A model generated the notes under the pieces. It worked only from the letters and a program-made list of their open reading frames with translations. It searched no databases and was not told where the DNA came from. A stretch of DNA of 64,000 nucleotides from Brevibacterium atlanticum (lineage in GTDB: Bacteria; Actinomycetota; Actinomycetes; Actinomycetales; Brevibacteriaceae): assembly GCF_011617245.1 (NCBI RefSeq), contig NZ_CP050152.1, forward strand, positions 992,001 through 1,056,000, read 5' to 3'. This document shows positions 24,070 through 33,100 of the stretch, piece by piece. A program made the translations under genes and the position numbers. Position 1 is the stretch's first letter. Every line of letters begins with the position of its first letter.

Positions 24070-25787
24070 CGGCAGAAGGAATGCAGAGCGATGAGATTCT
24101 CAACGGTGCGGAAGTGGTGGCGAGGGCTGTGTCGCGGCTCGGAGCCTCACACTGCTTCGGAGTTGTGGGATCGGGAAACTTTGCTGTGACCAATGCACTC
24201 ATCGCCGACGGGGTCCGCTTCGTCGCTGCCCGTCACGAAGGCGGAGCGGTGACTATGGCCGACGGATGTGCTCGCATGAGTGGAATTCCCACTCTGGTCA
24301 GCGTCCATCAAGGCTGTGGTCTGACGAACACAGCGACCGGTCTGGGTGAAGCTGCGAAGTCGAGGACTCCGATCATCGTCCTCACCGCAGAATCCGCGCG
24401 CGGCGACGTGAACTCGAACTTCACGATCGATCAGGACGCATTTGCGGAATCTGTCGGTGCGACGGCTCGGCGGCTGCATCGGCCGGAGACTGTGCTCGAC
24501 GACGTGCTCGACGCCTGGCGCACAGCGGTTGTCGAACGACGAACCGTCGTGCTCAGTATGCCCTTGGACGTGCAATCCGCCTCGGTGCTGAATTGCGCAG
24601 ATGTCGATGAAGCTGTCGATCGTCTGCGTGAGCAGCTGGATGGGGCGGCAACTGTTGTCCCCGCTGATGTCGAGGCTCTGTTCGATGAACTCGATCGGTC
24701 GGAGCGCCCGGTGTTCATCGCCGGTCGCGGAGCTCGCCGGGCAGCGGGGGCCATCGCAGAATTCGCCGAAGCCACAGGAGCGCTTGTGGCGACCTCAGCG
24801 GTGGCGAAGGGACTATTCAATACCGCAGGCCACCAAGCTCCGGACTTCAACCTGGGAATATCGGGTGGGTTCTCCTCGCCGGCAACTGCCGACCTGATCA
24901 TGAATGCGGATCTCATCGTCAGTTTCGGATGTGCCCTCAATGATTGGACTACCCGGCACGGGAGACTGCTTGCAGATGGGGCTCGTCTCGTCCAGATCGA
25001 CGTCGACGCGGCGGCGCCGGGACGCTTTCGGGACATTGATCTTGCTCTCGTCGGCGATGCGGCCGCCACCGCTCGGGTGGCTGTCCAGTCTTGGAGAAGC
25101 TCTCGCAACGGATCCTCTCGAATCGGCTATCGCACCGTGGAGGTGAAGAGAGCGATCGCCGAGGGAGACTGGAGGAGTCAGCCGATCGATCCGGATCTCG
25201 TCAGCGGACCGGGCGTTGACCCCCGTGCGATCACGCTGCGACTCGACGAAATCCTGCCGGATGAGCGGATAGTCTCGGTCGATTCGGGGAACTTTATGGG
25301 CTACCCGTCTCAATTCCTCGGAGTCCCCGACGAGAATGGGTTCTGTTTCACCCAGGCGTTCCAATCCATCGGATTGGGGCTGGCAACGGCGATCGGTGCT
25401 GCGTTGGCGCAGCCGGGCAGGCTTCCGGTGCTCGGCACCGGTGATGGTGGATTCCACATGGCCATTGCCGAGCTCGAAACGGCTGTGCGCCTGAGTCTGC
25501 CGCTCGTGTGCATCGTCTACAACGACGCAGCCTACGGTGCCGAGGTTCACCATTTCGGTACGCGCGGTGCGCAGGTGTCTCTCGAAACGGTGAGGTTTCC
25601 GCAGACCGATGTGGCGGAGATCGCTCGGGGATTCGGTGCCGACGCGATTACGGTCGAGGCGCTGTCCGACCTCGATGCTGTCACGGAATGGATCGCGGGC
25701 AGTCCGACGAAACCTCTTATCATCGATGCCCATATCTCCTCCGACGGAGGAGCCTGGTGGTTGCAGGAGGCGTTCAGCCACCACTGA
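24066..25787 (+). CDS. thiamine diphosphate-dependent decarboxylase, candidate isatinate decarboxylase
   Basis: A 573-residue enzyme with the acetolactate-synthase/benzoylformate-decarboxylase three-domain fold. VAARHEGGAVTMADG gives the cofactor-activating Glu, SVHQGCGLTN follows, and a central Rossmann-like domain spans about 190-330. The Mg-ThDP motif is GTGDGGFHMAIAELETAVRL...YNDAAYG. It differs from mdlC at 3.5 kb: the GNPGSNE serine motif is replaced by VGSGNFAV. Coupled to the isatin hydrolase, it probably decarboxylates isatinate (2-aminophenylglyoxylate) towards 2-aminobenzaldehyde or anthranilate. ATG 24081 is an alternative start. Confidence 0.75.
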   Translation: MTAEGMQSDEILNGAEVVARAVSRLGASHCFGVVGSGNFAVTNALIADGVRFVAARHEGGAVTMADGCARMSGIPTLVSVHQGCGLTNTATGLGEAAKSRTPIIVLTAESARGDVNSNFTIDQDAFAESVGATARRLHRPETVLDDVLDAWRTAVVERRTVVLSMPLDVQSASVLNCADVDEAVDRLREQLDGAATVVPADVEALFDELDRSERPVFIAGRGARRAAGAIAEFAEATGALVATSAVAKGLFNTAGHQAPDFNLGISGGFSSPATADLIMNADLIVSFGCALNDWTTRHGRLLADGARLVQIDVDAAAPGRFRDIDLALVGDAAATARVAVQSWRSSRNGSSRIGYRTVEVKRAIAEGDWRSQPIDPDLVSGPGVDPRAITLRLDEILPDERIVSVDSGNFMGYPSQFLGVPDENGFCFTQAFQSIGLGLATAIGAALAQPGRLPVLGTGDGGFHMAIAELETAVRLSLPLVCIVYNDAAYGAEVHHFGTRGAQVSLETVRFPQTDVAEIARGFGADAITVEALSDLDAVTEWIAGSPTKPLIIDAHISSDGGAWWLQEAFSHH

Positions 25788-25812
25788 CCGTCACTTCGGC
25801 TAACCTGGCCCC

Positions 25813-26967
25813 ATGACGCGATGGATCGAGGCCGCGTTCGTGCGCGGCGGCACGAGCAAGGGCCTGTTCTTCCGGGAGGATGCGCTGCCCGCGCTGGGAG
25901 AGGACGGCGACACCTCCGCGTGGGACGCCATATTCACCTCGGCCCTGGGGTCCCCGGATTCCTTCGGTCGGCAGCTCGACGGGATGGGCGGCGGCATCTC
26001 CTCCCTGTCGAAGGTGATGGTCGTGTCCGCCTCGACGCGGGAAGGCGTCGACCTCGACTACACATTCGGTCAGGTCGCCATCGCCGAGGCGGCCGTCGAC
26101 TACTCCGGCAATTGCGGAAATCTGTCGTCCGGTGTCGTGCCCTTCGCCCTGTCGGCCGGGTTGGTCACGGCCTCCGACGGTTGGCACGTGTTCCGCCTGT
26201 TCAATACGAACACGTCGAAGTTCGTCGACGTCGGGCTCAACGTCGTCGACGGACAGGCCGCTGTCGACGGCGAGCTGGTGCTGCCGGGAGTCAGCGGCAC
26301 GGGTGCCTCGATCGAACTCATCTACCCCGACCCTGCGGGCAGTCGGACCGGTTCACTGCTGCCGACTGGAGTCGCACGCGAGAAGTTTGACGTGGACGGG
26401 TGCCGGTTCGAGGCGACGCTTGTCGACGCCACTCTGCCGCTCGTCGTGGTGCCGTCCTCACTGGTGATGCTGCGCGGTACGGAAGCACCGGGTGCCATCG
26501 ACGTCAGCGCGCCGACGATGCGGCTCATCGACGAGCTGCGACGCAAAGCGGCCGTGCGCATGGGACTGTGCTCGACGCCGGAGACGGCGCCCGAGGTTGT
26601 GCCGAAGGTGGCGATCGTGAGCAATCCACAGTCGACCACCCTGCTCGACGGCACGGAGCTTCCCGCCGTTGATGTCGACATCCTCGTCCGCGTCATCTCG
26701 ATGGGACAGGCGCACAAGGCCGTCCCGGGAACTGCGGCGATGTGCCTGGCTGCGGCCGCGCTGCTGCCCGGCGATGATTCGTATGTGCGGTCGATCATCG
26801 AACGCAACAGCCCCGACTGGATCGGCCCCGAGGTGCGACTGGGCACACCATCGGGCGTGGTGACCGCCTCGGCGGTGTGGGACGACGATGGACAGACGGT
26901 GACGGCGACCTCCCTGTTCCGCACCGCACGGGTGCTCATGGTCGGGAAGGTCGCCGTCAGCGACTGA
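25813..26967 (+). CDS. PrpF-family isomerase
   Basis: A 384-residue protein of the PrpF/4-oxalomesaconate tautomerase family. It opens EAAFVRGGTSKGLFF, the family signature, has YSGNCGNLSSGV with the active-site Cys region in the first half, and PKVAIVSNPQ in the second. Members isomerise double bonds in tricarboxylates or unsaturated dicarboxylates. It begins 25 bases after the TPP enzyme, with no clear ribosome site but TAACCT seven bases before ATG, so it may be leaderless. A role in isomerising a ring-cleavage product is possible but unproven. Confidence 0.75.
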   Translation: MTRWIEAAFVRGGTSKGLFFREDALPALGEDGDTSAWDAIFTSALGSPDSFGRQLDGMGGGISSLSKVMVVSASTREGVDLDYTFGQVAIAEAAVDYSGNCGNLSSGVVPFALSAGLVTASDGWHVFRLFNTNTSKFVDVGLNVVDGQAAVDGELVLPGVSGTGASIELIYPDPAGSRTGSLLPTGVAREKFDVDGCRFEATLVDATLPLVVVPSSLVMLRGTEAPGAIDVSAPTMRLIDELRRKAAVRMGLCSTPETAPEVVPKVAIVSNPQSTTLLDGTELPAVDVDILVRVISMGQAHKAVPGTAAMCLAAAALLPGDDSYVRSIIERNSPDWIGPEVRLGTPSGVVTASAVWDDDGQTVTATSLFRTARVLMVGKVAVSD

Positions 26968-26978
26968 GCGCTGGCTTG

Positions 26979-27031
26979 GGTGGTCATTCTGGTCGGCTCA
27001 GGTCGAGAATGATCCGACCATTCTTCCCACC
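26979..27031. terminator. imperfect hairpin between convergent genes
   Basis: TGGTCGG (26990-26996) pairs with CCGACCA (27014-27020). An outer GGTGG/CCACC pair adds a second short stem across an internal loop. It lies in the 78-base gap between the convergent prpF-like and nuclease genes, where a two-way terminator is expected. There is no clear U-tract. Confidence 0.35.
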
Positions 27032-27045
27032 TAAGGCATCTCTCC

Positions 27046-29877
27046 TCAGCTCAGACGGCGCCGGCGGATGAGGAGGACGACGCTCGCGCCGATCGCGATG
27101 AGACCCGCCGCGATCGCCATCATCACCGTCGGGTCGGCACCCGTTCTGGGCAGATGGCCGGCCGCGTCGCTGCCGCTCGCGCTGTTGCTGCCAGCGTTCG
27201 TCCCGTCGGAATCGCTTGCAGAAGCACCGCCGTCAGCGGCCGAGCTGCCGCCGTCGGCGTTGCTTCCGCCGCCGTCCGAGCCGGCAGAGTCCGAGCTGTC
27301 TGCGTCCTCGGAACCCTCGTCGGCCCCGTCCTCCGAGTCCTCATCGAAGAGTCCGACGACCACCGGATCGTGGTCGGAGGCGCGGAACTGGTCCGGTGCG
27401 AAGAGATCGGCGACGTTGTAGTTGAACCGGCTGTATTCGAGAGCGAGCGGTTCGACCGAATTGATGTTCCACACGTCGGCGCCGGTGATCGCGTCGAATC
27501 CGCTGGAAGGCAGGGCCGCCTCGGTGCCGGTGTTCTGTGCACCGGTCGACGCGTCCCCGTCTGTCGAGGTGTCGAGCGCGAGCACATGGTCGAGGCTGCC
27601 GGTGCGTGACTGATAGACATAGGTCGATTTCTTCGTCTTCTCCGCTGCGACATCCTTGTACCCGGCCTCGTAGAAGACCTGCATCGGATCCTCCTGCGTG
27701 TAGGAGTTGAAGTCTCCGAGCAGGTAGACGAAGTCGCTGTCCGCAGCCTCCTGCCGGTCTGCGGCGAAGTCCACGAGTGATTTCGCCTGCATCACACGGT
27801 CGGCGTTCGAGGCTCCCTGACCATCACCGCTGTCCTCATTGCCCGGGCCCTCGCCCGAACCCTTCGACTTGAAGTGGTTCGTGATCGTCACGAAGGTCTT
27901 GTCCTTCTCGACCTCGCCGGCCGAATCCTTCGGTGCAAACGCCTGGGACAGGGGTTCGCGCGCATTCGAGAACGCATCCTCATCGTCAAGGATCGTTGAC
28001 ACTCCCTGCGGGGCCACCTCGGCGGGCTGATAGATCTGCGCATTGCGGATGACGTCCTCATCGGACGGCACCTGCGTGGGGGAGGGCACGAAAGCCCACT
28101 TCTCGGCCCCGGCCGCCTCGTTGAGGCGATCGACGAGCGTCGACAGGGCCGCGTCGCGATCCTCGCCGAAGGCCGCGGAGTTCTCGATCTCCATGAGCGA
28201 AACGACAGAGGTGTCGACCTTGTTGATCGCGGTGACGATCTTCGTCTCCTGGCGCTTGAGGCTCTCCTCCGTCGCCGCTCCACGAGTATCGCAGCCGCCG
28301 CGGACGGTGATGTGGTTGCCTTCGCGATCATCGTAGTACTCGCACCCGTCGAGCTGATCACCGGTCGTGGTGAAGTAGTTGAGGACGTTGAAGCTCGCGA
28401 GGCTGACCTGACCGCCGACGGATTCCGGGGCGTCGGTGCGAGTGTCGGTGAATCTCGTCGGCTGCACTGCTTCGGCGTTATCACCGGTCAGACGGGTCGT
28501 CGGCTGGAACCGCCACTTCTCGTGATCGAAGCCGAGGACCACGGGCGAGGTGAACGACGCGCTCGCCCCGACACGGACCGGGGCGTCCTTGGACAGGTAG
28601 GGCAGCGGCACGTCCGTGTCGGACTTGAGGAAGTTGACGGTCGCCCCGTCGTCGAGGACGACCTCACGTTCGAGGTTCTCCTGCTCCAGGGCCTTCGCCT
28701 CGGGGCTGCCGGGTCGTTCGACGTCGGTGGCCTGCGGGAGGGTGCCCTCGCCGGTGGCCAGCACGACCTCACCGTACGTGTTCGTGTTGTAGTTATCGGC
28801 CACGGTCAGCGCTTCGCCGGGCTGGAGGAGCATGCCCTCGAGCGCCTCACGTTCGGCAGGATCGTCGGGGAACGCGTCCTCATCCGGTTTGACCGCCTCG
28901 GCGGGTTCATCGAGCGTGGTCAGTCCGCTGACGGACACGGAGATCTGGGTCTGGCCGTAGCGTTCGGACACGGTGCCGGTGACCTCGACGTGGTCGTCGA
29001 TGTCCACGTCGGCGACGGTGTCGGGGGAATAGACGAACACGCCGTCGGAGGCTCCCGGGGTCGCATCGTCGGGGCCACCGGACCCCGGCGTCTGAATGTA
29101 GTAGCCGTCGAGGCCGCCCTCGGGATAGGCGGCGGTGACGATGCCGCGGGTGGTCACCTTTTTGCCCTGCAGGGGGCTTTCCTCGCCTGTGCTTTGGATG
29201 TCGGCGATCGGGGTGACTTCGCCGGGGGTGGTGCCATCGCCGTCGTCGTCCCCGTCGCCGTCGTCCCCGTCGCCGTCGTCGTCGCTGTCGGGTAGGGCAT
29301 TCGGGGTCGGGGAGGCGGATGTCCAGGCGTCATCGACGAGTTGGATCGAGTCTCCGCCCGAGGCAGTCGCGCCGGTCGGTTCGGCGTCCTGGCCGATGAC
29401 GGGATCGGGGGTGAAGGTGTTCTTCGTGCCGGTGACTCCCTTGCCGCCGACGGTGCCGCCGATCTGCTGGAAATCAAGAAGCGCGCCGGATTCGTCGATG
29501 ACAAAGGCGCTCGAACCGTAATCGCCGTCGGCGGCCGAGCCTGCCCTGACGGAGTTCGTGATCGGCACCTCGAGCGCCAGTGCGCCGGAGTCGCCGACCG
29601 TCGTGTCCTCCGGCACCGTGGTCGTGTTCTCCTGTGCCTGGACGCTGCCTCCGCGAGTCACGGAACCGACGGTCCAGCCCGAGACATCGGTACCGGGATC
29701 GGCGGCGATCTCGACGAAGTCCGTGTCGAGCGTGTAGGCGATCTCGGAGATGTGAGTGTCGCCGGCCGGGGTATCGGCATCCGCGACGGTGGCGGCACCG
29801 GCAGGGTCCAGCGGGAGCGTCAGTCCCGCGACGAGGCTGATCGCTGCGGCGGCGGAGAGGGTGGTCGTGACTTTCAT
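27046..29877 (-). CDS. LPXTG-anchored extracellular nuclease (ExeM/NucH-like)
   Basis: A 943-residue secreted protein. A signal peptide covers about residues 1-28 (hydrophobic core, then PAGAA). A lamin-tail-like domain follows (HISEIAYTLDTDFVEIAADPGTDVSGWTV), then an Asp/Gly-rich linker and an OB-type segment. The endonuclease/exonuclease/phosphatase catalytic domain includes SLASFNVLNYF, LMEIEN, ITNHFKSKG, LLGDFNSY, SLDHVLA and ASDHDPVVV. A Ser/Gly/Asp-rich spacer leads to LPRTG, a membrane helix and RRRRLS, the sortase signal. It should degrade extracellular DNA while tethered to the cell wall. Confidence 0.87.
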   Translation of the reverse strand: MKVTTTLSAAAAISLVAGLTLPLDPAGAATVADADTPAGDTHISEIAYTLDTDFVEIAADPGTDVSGWTVGSVTRGGSVQAQENTTTVPEDTTVGDSGALALEVPITNSVRAGSAADGDYGSSAFVIDESGALLDFQQIGGTVGGKGVTGTKNTFTPDPVIGQDAEPTGATASGGDSIQLVDDAWTSASPTPNALPDSDDDGDGDDGDGDDDGDGTTPGEVTPIADIQSTGEESPLQGKKVTTRGIVTAAYPEGGLDGYYIQTPGSGGPDDATPGASDGVFVYSPDTVADVDIDDHVEVTGTVSERYGQTQISVSVSGLTTLDEPAEAVKPDEDAFPDDPAEREALEGMLLQPGEALTVADNYNTNTYGEVVLATGEGTLPQATDVERPGSPEAKALEQENLEREVVLDDGATVNFLKSDTDVPLPYLSKDAPVRVGASASFTSPVVLGFDHEKWRFQPTTRLTGDNAEAVQPTRFTDTRTDAPESVGGQVSLASFNVLNYFTTTGDQLDGCEYYDDREGNHITVRGGCDTRGAATEESLKRQETKIVTAINKVDTSVVSLMEIENSAAFGEDRDAALSTLVDRLNEAAGAEKWAFVPSPTQVPSDEDVIRNAQIYQPAEVAPQGVSTILDDEDAFSNAREPLSQAFAPKDSAGEVEKDKTFVTITNHFKSKGSGEGPGNEDSGDGQGASNADRVMQAKSLVDFAADRQEAADSDFVYLLGDFNSYTQEDPMQVFYEAGYKDVAAEKTKKSTYVYQSRTGSLDHVLALDTSTDGDASTGAQNTGTEAALPSSGFDAITGADVWNINSVEPLALEYSRFNYNVADLFAPDQFRASDHDPVVVGLFDEDSEDGADEGSEDADSSDSAGSDGGGSNADGGSSAADGGASASDSDGTNAGSNSASGSDAAGHLPRTGADPTVMMAIAAGLIAIGASVVLLIRRRRLS
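29237..29290. repeat. short tandem repeat coding an Asp/Gly linker
   Basis: Repeats built from CCGTCGCCGTCGTC units inside the nuclease gene encode an acidic DSDDDGDGDDGDG-type linker between the lamin-tail-like and OB-type parts. Such repeats can change length by slippage. Calcium binding by the linker is conceivable but not shown. Confidence 0.6.
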
Positions 29878-30078
29878 GGTGCCCTTTCGTCAAGGCTGAG
29901 AAGCGGTGCACAACGTGACGCTTCACGCGCGCAGACTTTTGCACCCTACTGGCCCACACGTCGACGACGACGGCGAAGATGTGAACAGCTTGTGAACACT
30001 CGGGCAGTCCACTGAACGTCACGGATGTGACCGATCCTACACGGTGAGTGCCAACTCCCCTTCCCTCCCAGAACTACG

Positions 30079-30124
30079 TGACGGCGGCCCAGCAACCTCG
30101 CGCGAGGTTGCTGGGCCGCCGTCA
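30079..30124. terminator. perfect 46-nt palindrome downstream of putA
   Basis: The 23-base arms are fully complementary with no unpaired base (arm core ACGGCGGCCCAGCAACCTCG). The structure begins nine bases past the putA stop codon. As RNA it would form a very stable hairpin ending putA transcription; the U-tract is absent, as is common in actinobacteria. The adjoining 29878-30078 stretch upstream of the nuclease shows no gene. Confidence 0.7.
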
Positions 30125-30132
30125 GGTAGCAA

Positions 30133-33100
30133 TTAGGAGGTGAGGGTGGTGGCGAGGGTGTGGAAGTCGCGGCTGGGGTTGCCGAAGCGGTGCAGCGTCA
30201 TCGACACCGCCTGCTCCTGCACGTAGTACCGCAGCTCGACTCTCCCCGAGGAGGTCACCGGCTCATCGATGATCGCGACCTCCGGGCGCGGTGCGGCCGC
30301 GGCCAGCAGCTCGTCTTCGAAGCGGCCGAGGATGCGGATGCGCGCACCCACGGTGTCGTCGTAGCGACCTTCGCCCACCATCTCGGCGAACTTCTCCGCC
30401 GACTCCGTGCGAGCCGCGACATTGGCGTTCGTGATGGCCAGCTTCACCTCGGCGGGCACATCCTCGGCGACGGAGACCTGCACCGTCGACCCCACGGTCG
30501 CCGCCGCATGCAGGGAGCGTTCGAGGTCGAACAGGCTCGCTTCGGCGCTCACTCGCAGGGTGACCGGGCGTGGGCGGTAGCGGAAGATGTTCGCTTCGGC
30601 ATTGAGCCCGGTGAGGTCCTTCGCCGCCCCGAATTCGCGATCGAACCAGCGGCGATCATCGGCCTTCGCCGCCTCGAGGCGGCGATTGTCGTCGTCTCCG
30701 GCACCCGGCAGCGAGGCCGGGTCATCGTCGAAGTGACCGAAGAGCATGAGGTAGTTCGGCCCGCCGGCCTTCGACCCCAGCCCCACCGACGACTGCTTCC
30801 AGCCGCCGAAGGACTGCCGGCGCACGATCGCTCCGGTGATGCCGCGATTGACGTAGGCGTTGCCGACCTCCACCCGGTCGAGCCAGGTGGCGACCTCCTC
30901 GGGGTCGAGGGAGTGGATGCCGCCGGTGAGCCCGAAGTCCACGGCGTTCTGGAACTCGATCGCCTCGTCGAGATCATGGGCGTGCATGAGTCCGAGCACC
31001 GGACCGAAGACCTCAGTGAGGTGGAAGAACGACCCCGGCTTCACCCCATCCTTGATGCCCGGGCTCCACAGCCGGCCGGTGTCGTCGAGCTGCTTGGGCT
31101 CGAGCAGCCAGGACTCGCCGGGCTCGAGCGAGGTCAGCGCCCGGTGCAGCTTGTCGGAGGGATCCTCGGTCAGTGGTCCCATGGTGGCCGCGAGGTTCGC
31201 CGGCCAGTCGACGACCATCGACGAGGCGGCATCGACGAGCTGGCGCCGGTAACGCTCGGAATCGTAGGTCGAACCGACCATAATGCCCAACGAGGCGGCC
31301 GAGCACTTCTGCCCGGCGTGGCCGAATGCCGAATACATGAGATCGGCCATTGCCAGGTCCCGGTCCGCGGCCGGGGTGATGACCAGGGCGTTCTTGCCCG
31401 AGGTCTCCGCGTTGACGTGGAGTTCGGGGCGGAAGGACTTGAACAGCGCCGCCGTCTCCGAGGCCCCGGTGAGGATGACCCTGTCGACATCGGGATGCGA
31501 GACGAGATGCTGGCCGAGCTCGCGCTCGACAGGGGCGCACAGCTGGAGGACGTCCTTCGGAACGCCGGCCTCCCACAGGCAGTCGATGATGAGCGCCGAG
31601 CAGTGCGGCGTCGGCTTCGATGGCTTGTGGATCACCGCGGACCCGGCCGCCAGGGCCGCCACCGTGCCGCCGGTGGGGATTGCGATGGGGAAGTTCCACG
31701 GGGGAGTGATGACGACCATCTCGTCCGGGGTGAACGTCGCACCGTCGAGGCTCTCGAGTTCGAGCGAGTTGATCGCGTAGTAGCGGATGAAGTCGATGGC
31801 TTCGGAGACCTCGGGGTCTGACTGCGAGGGCATCTTGCCGACCTCGGCGGCCTCGACGGCGATGAACTCACCGCGGCGGGCAGCGAAGATGTTCGCCGCC
31901 TTGTGGAGGATCTCCGCACGACCGGCCGCCCCGAGCTCGCGCCAGCCCTTCGCCGCGGCGCGACCGCGGGCGATCATCTCATCGAGTTCGTCCGTCGATT
32001 CGACACTCGGCGCATGAGGGCGGTCGTCGAGGTAGCCCGGGGCGGTCGCCTCGGCGATGATCTTTCGCACCCACGCCTGGTTCGCCGGCAAGGAAGGATC
32101 GGTGTCGGGTTCGTTGAAGAACTGCTCGGGGACCACCGAGGCTGCTGCGGCGGCCGTGGAATCCGCCTCGGCGGCGCGATCCTGGGTCCGGTTCGGCTTC
32201 GGCGCGGTCTCACCCTCGGTCTCGAGGATGCCCTCGAGCTGGGCGACGGCGGCGGTGAACCGGTCGGCCTCGCGTTTGAATACCTCGTTGCCGTTGGCGA
32301 GGTCGAAGATGCCGGACATGAAGTTCTCCGAGGCGGAGTTCTCCTCGAGGCGGCGCACGAGGTAGGAGATCGCGACGTCGAACTCCTTCGGGTGTACGGC
32401 AGGGACATAGAGGAGGAGGTCGCCGACGTCCTCGGTCACGGCGGCAGCCTGTTCGCTGGCCATGCCCTGGAGCATCTCGAACTCGACTCGGTGGGTGACC
32501 TCGCGGTCATCGGCGAGGTGGTGGGCGAAGGCGATGTCGAAGAGGTTGTGTCCGGCTACGCCGATGCGCAGCCCCTTCATCCGCTCAGGCGTGAACAGCC
32601 AGTGCAGGACCCGCTTGTAGTTCGCGTCCGTTGACTGCTTCGAATCGCACGTCGTCGCCGGCCAGCCGGCGATCTCGGCGTGCACGGTCTCCATCGCGAG
32701 GTTCGCGCCCTTGACGAGGCGGACCTTGACGCCGACTCCGCCGTTCTCGACGCGGTTCGCAGCGAATTCGCTCAGACGCTGCACCGCGCCGAGGGCGTCG
32801 GGCTGGTAGGCCTGGATGACGATTCCGGCCTCGAGGTCCTTGAACTCCGGCTCCGAGAGCAGCCGGGTGAACACGGCGATCGTCAGCTCGAGGTCCTGGT
32901 ATTCCTCCATGTCGAGGTTGACGAACTTCGCCCCCGTCGGAGCTTTCGCGGCCTGACTGTAGAGGGGACGGAGACGGTCGACGACGTAGTCGACCGTCTC
33001 ATCGAAGGCCCACATCGAGATCTGCGAGGCGACCGAGGAGACCTTGACCGAGACGTAGTCGACGTCCTCCCGCGCGAGCAGACGGTGGGTCTCTTCGAGG

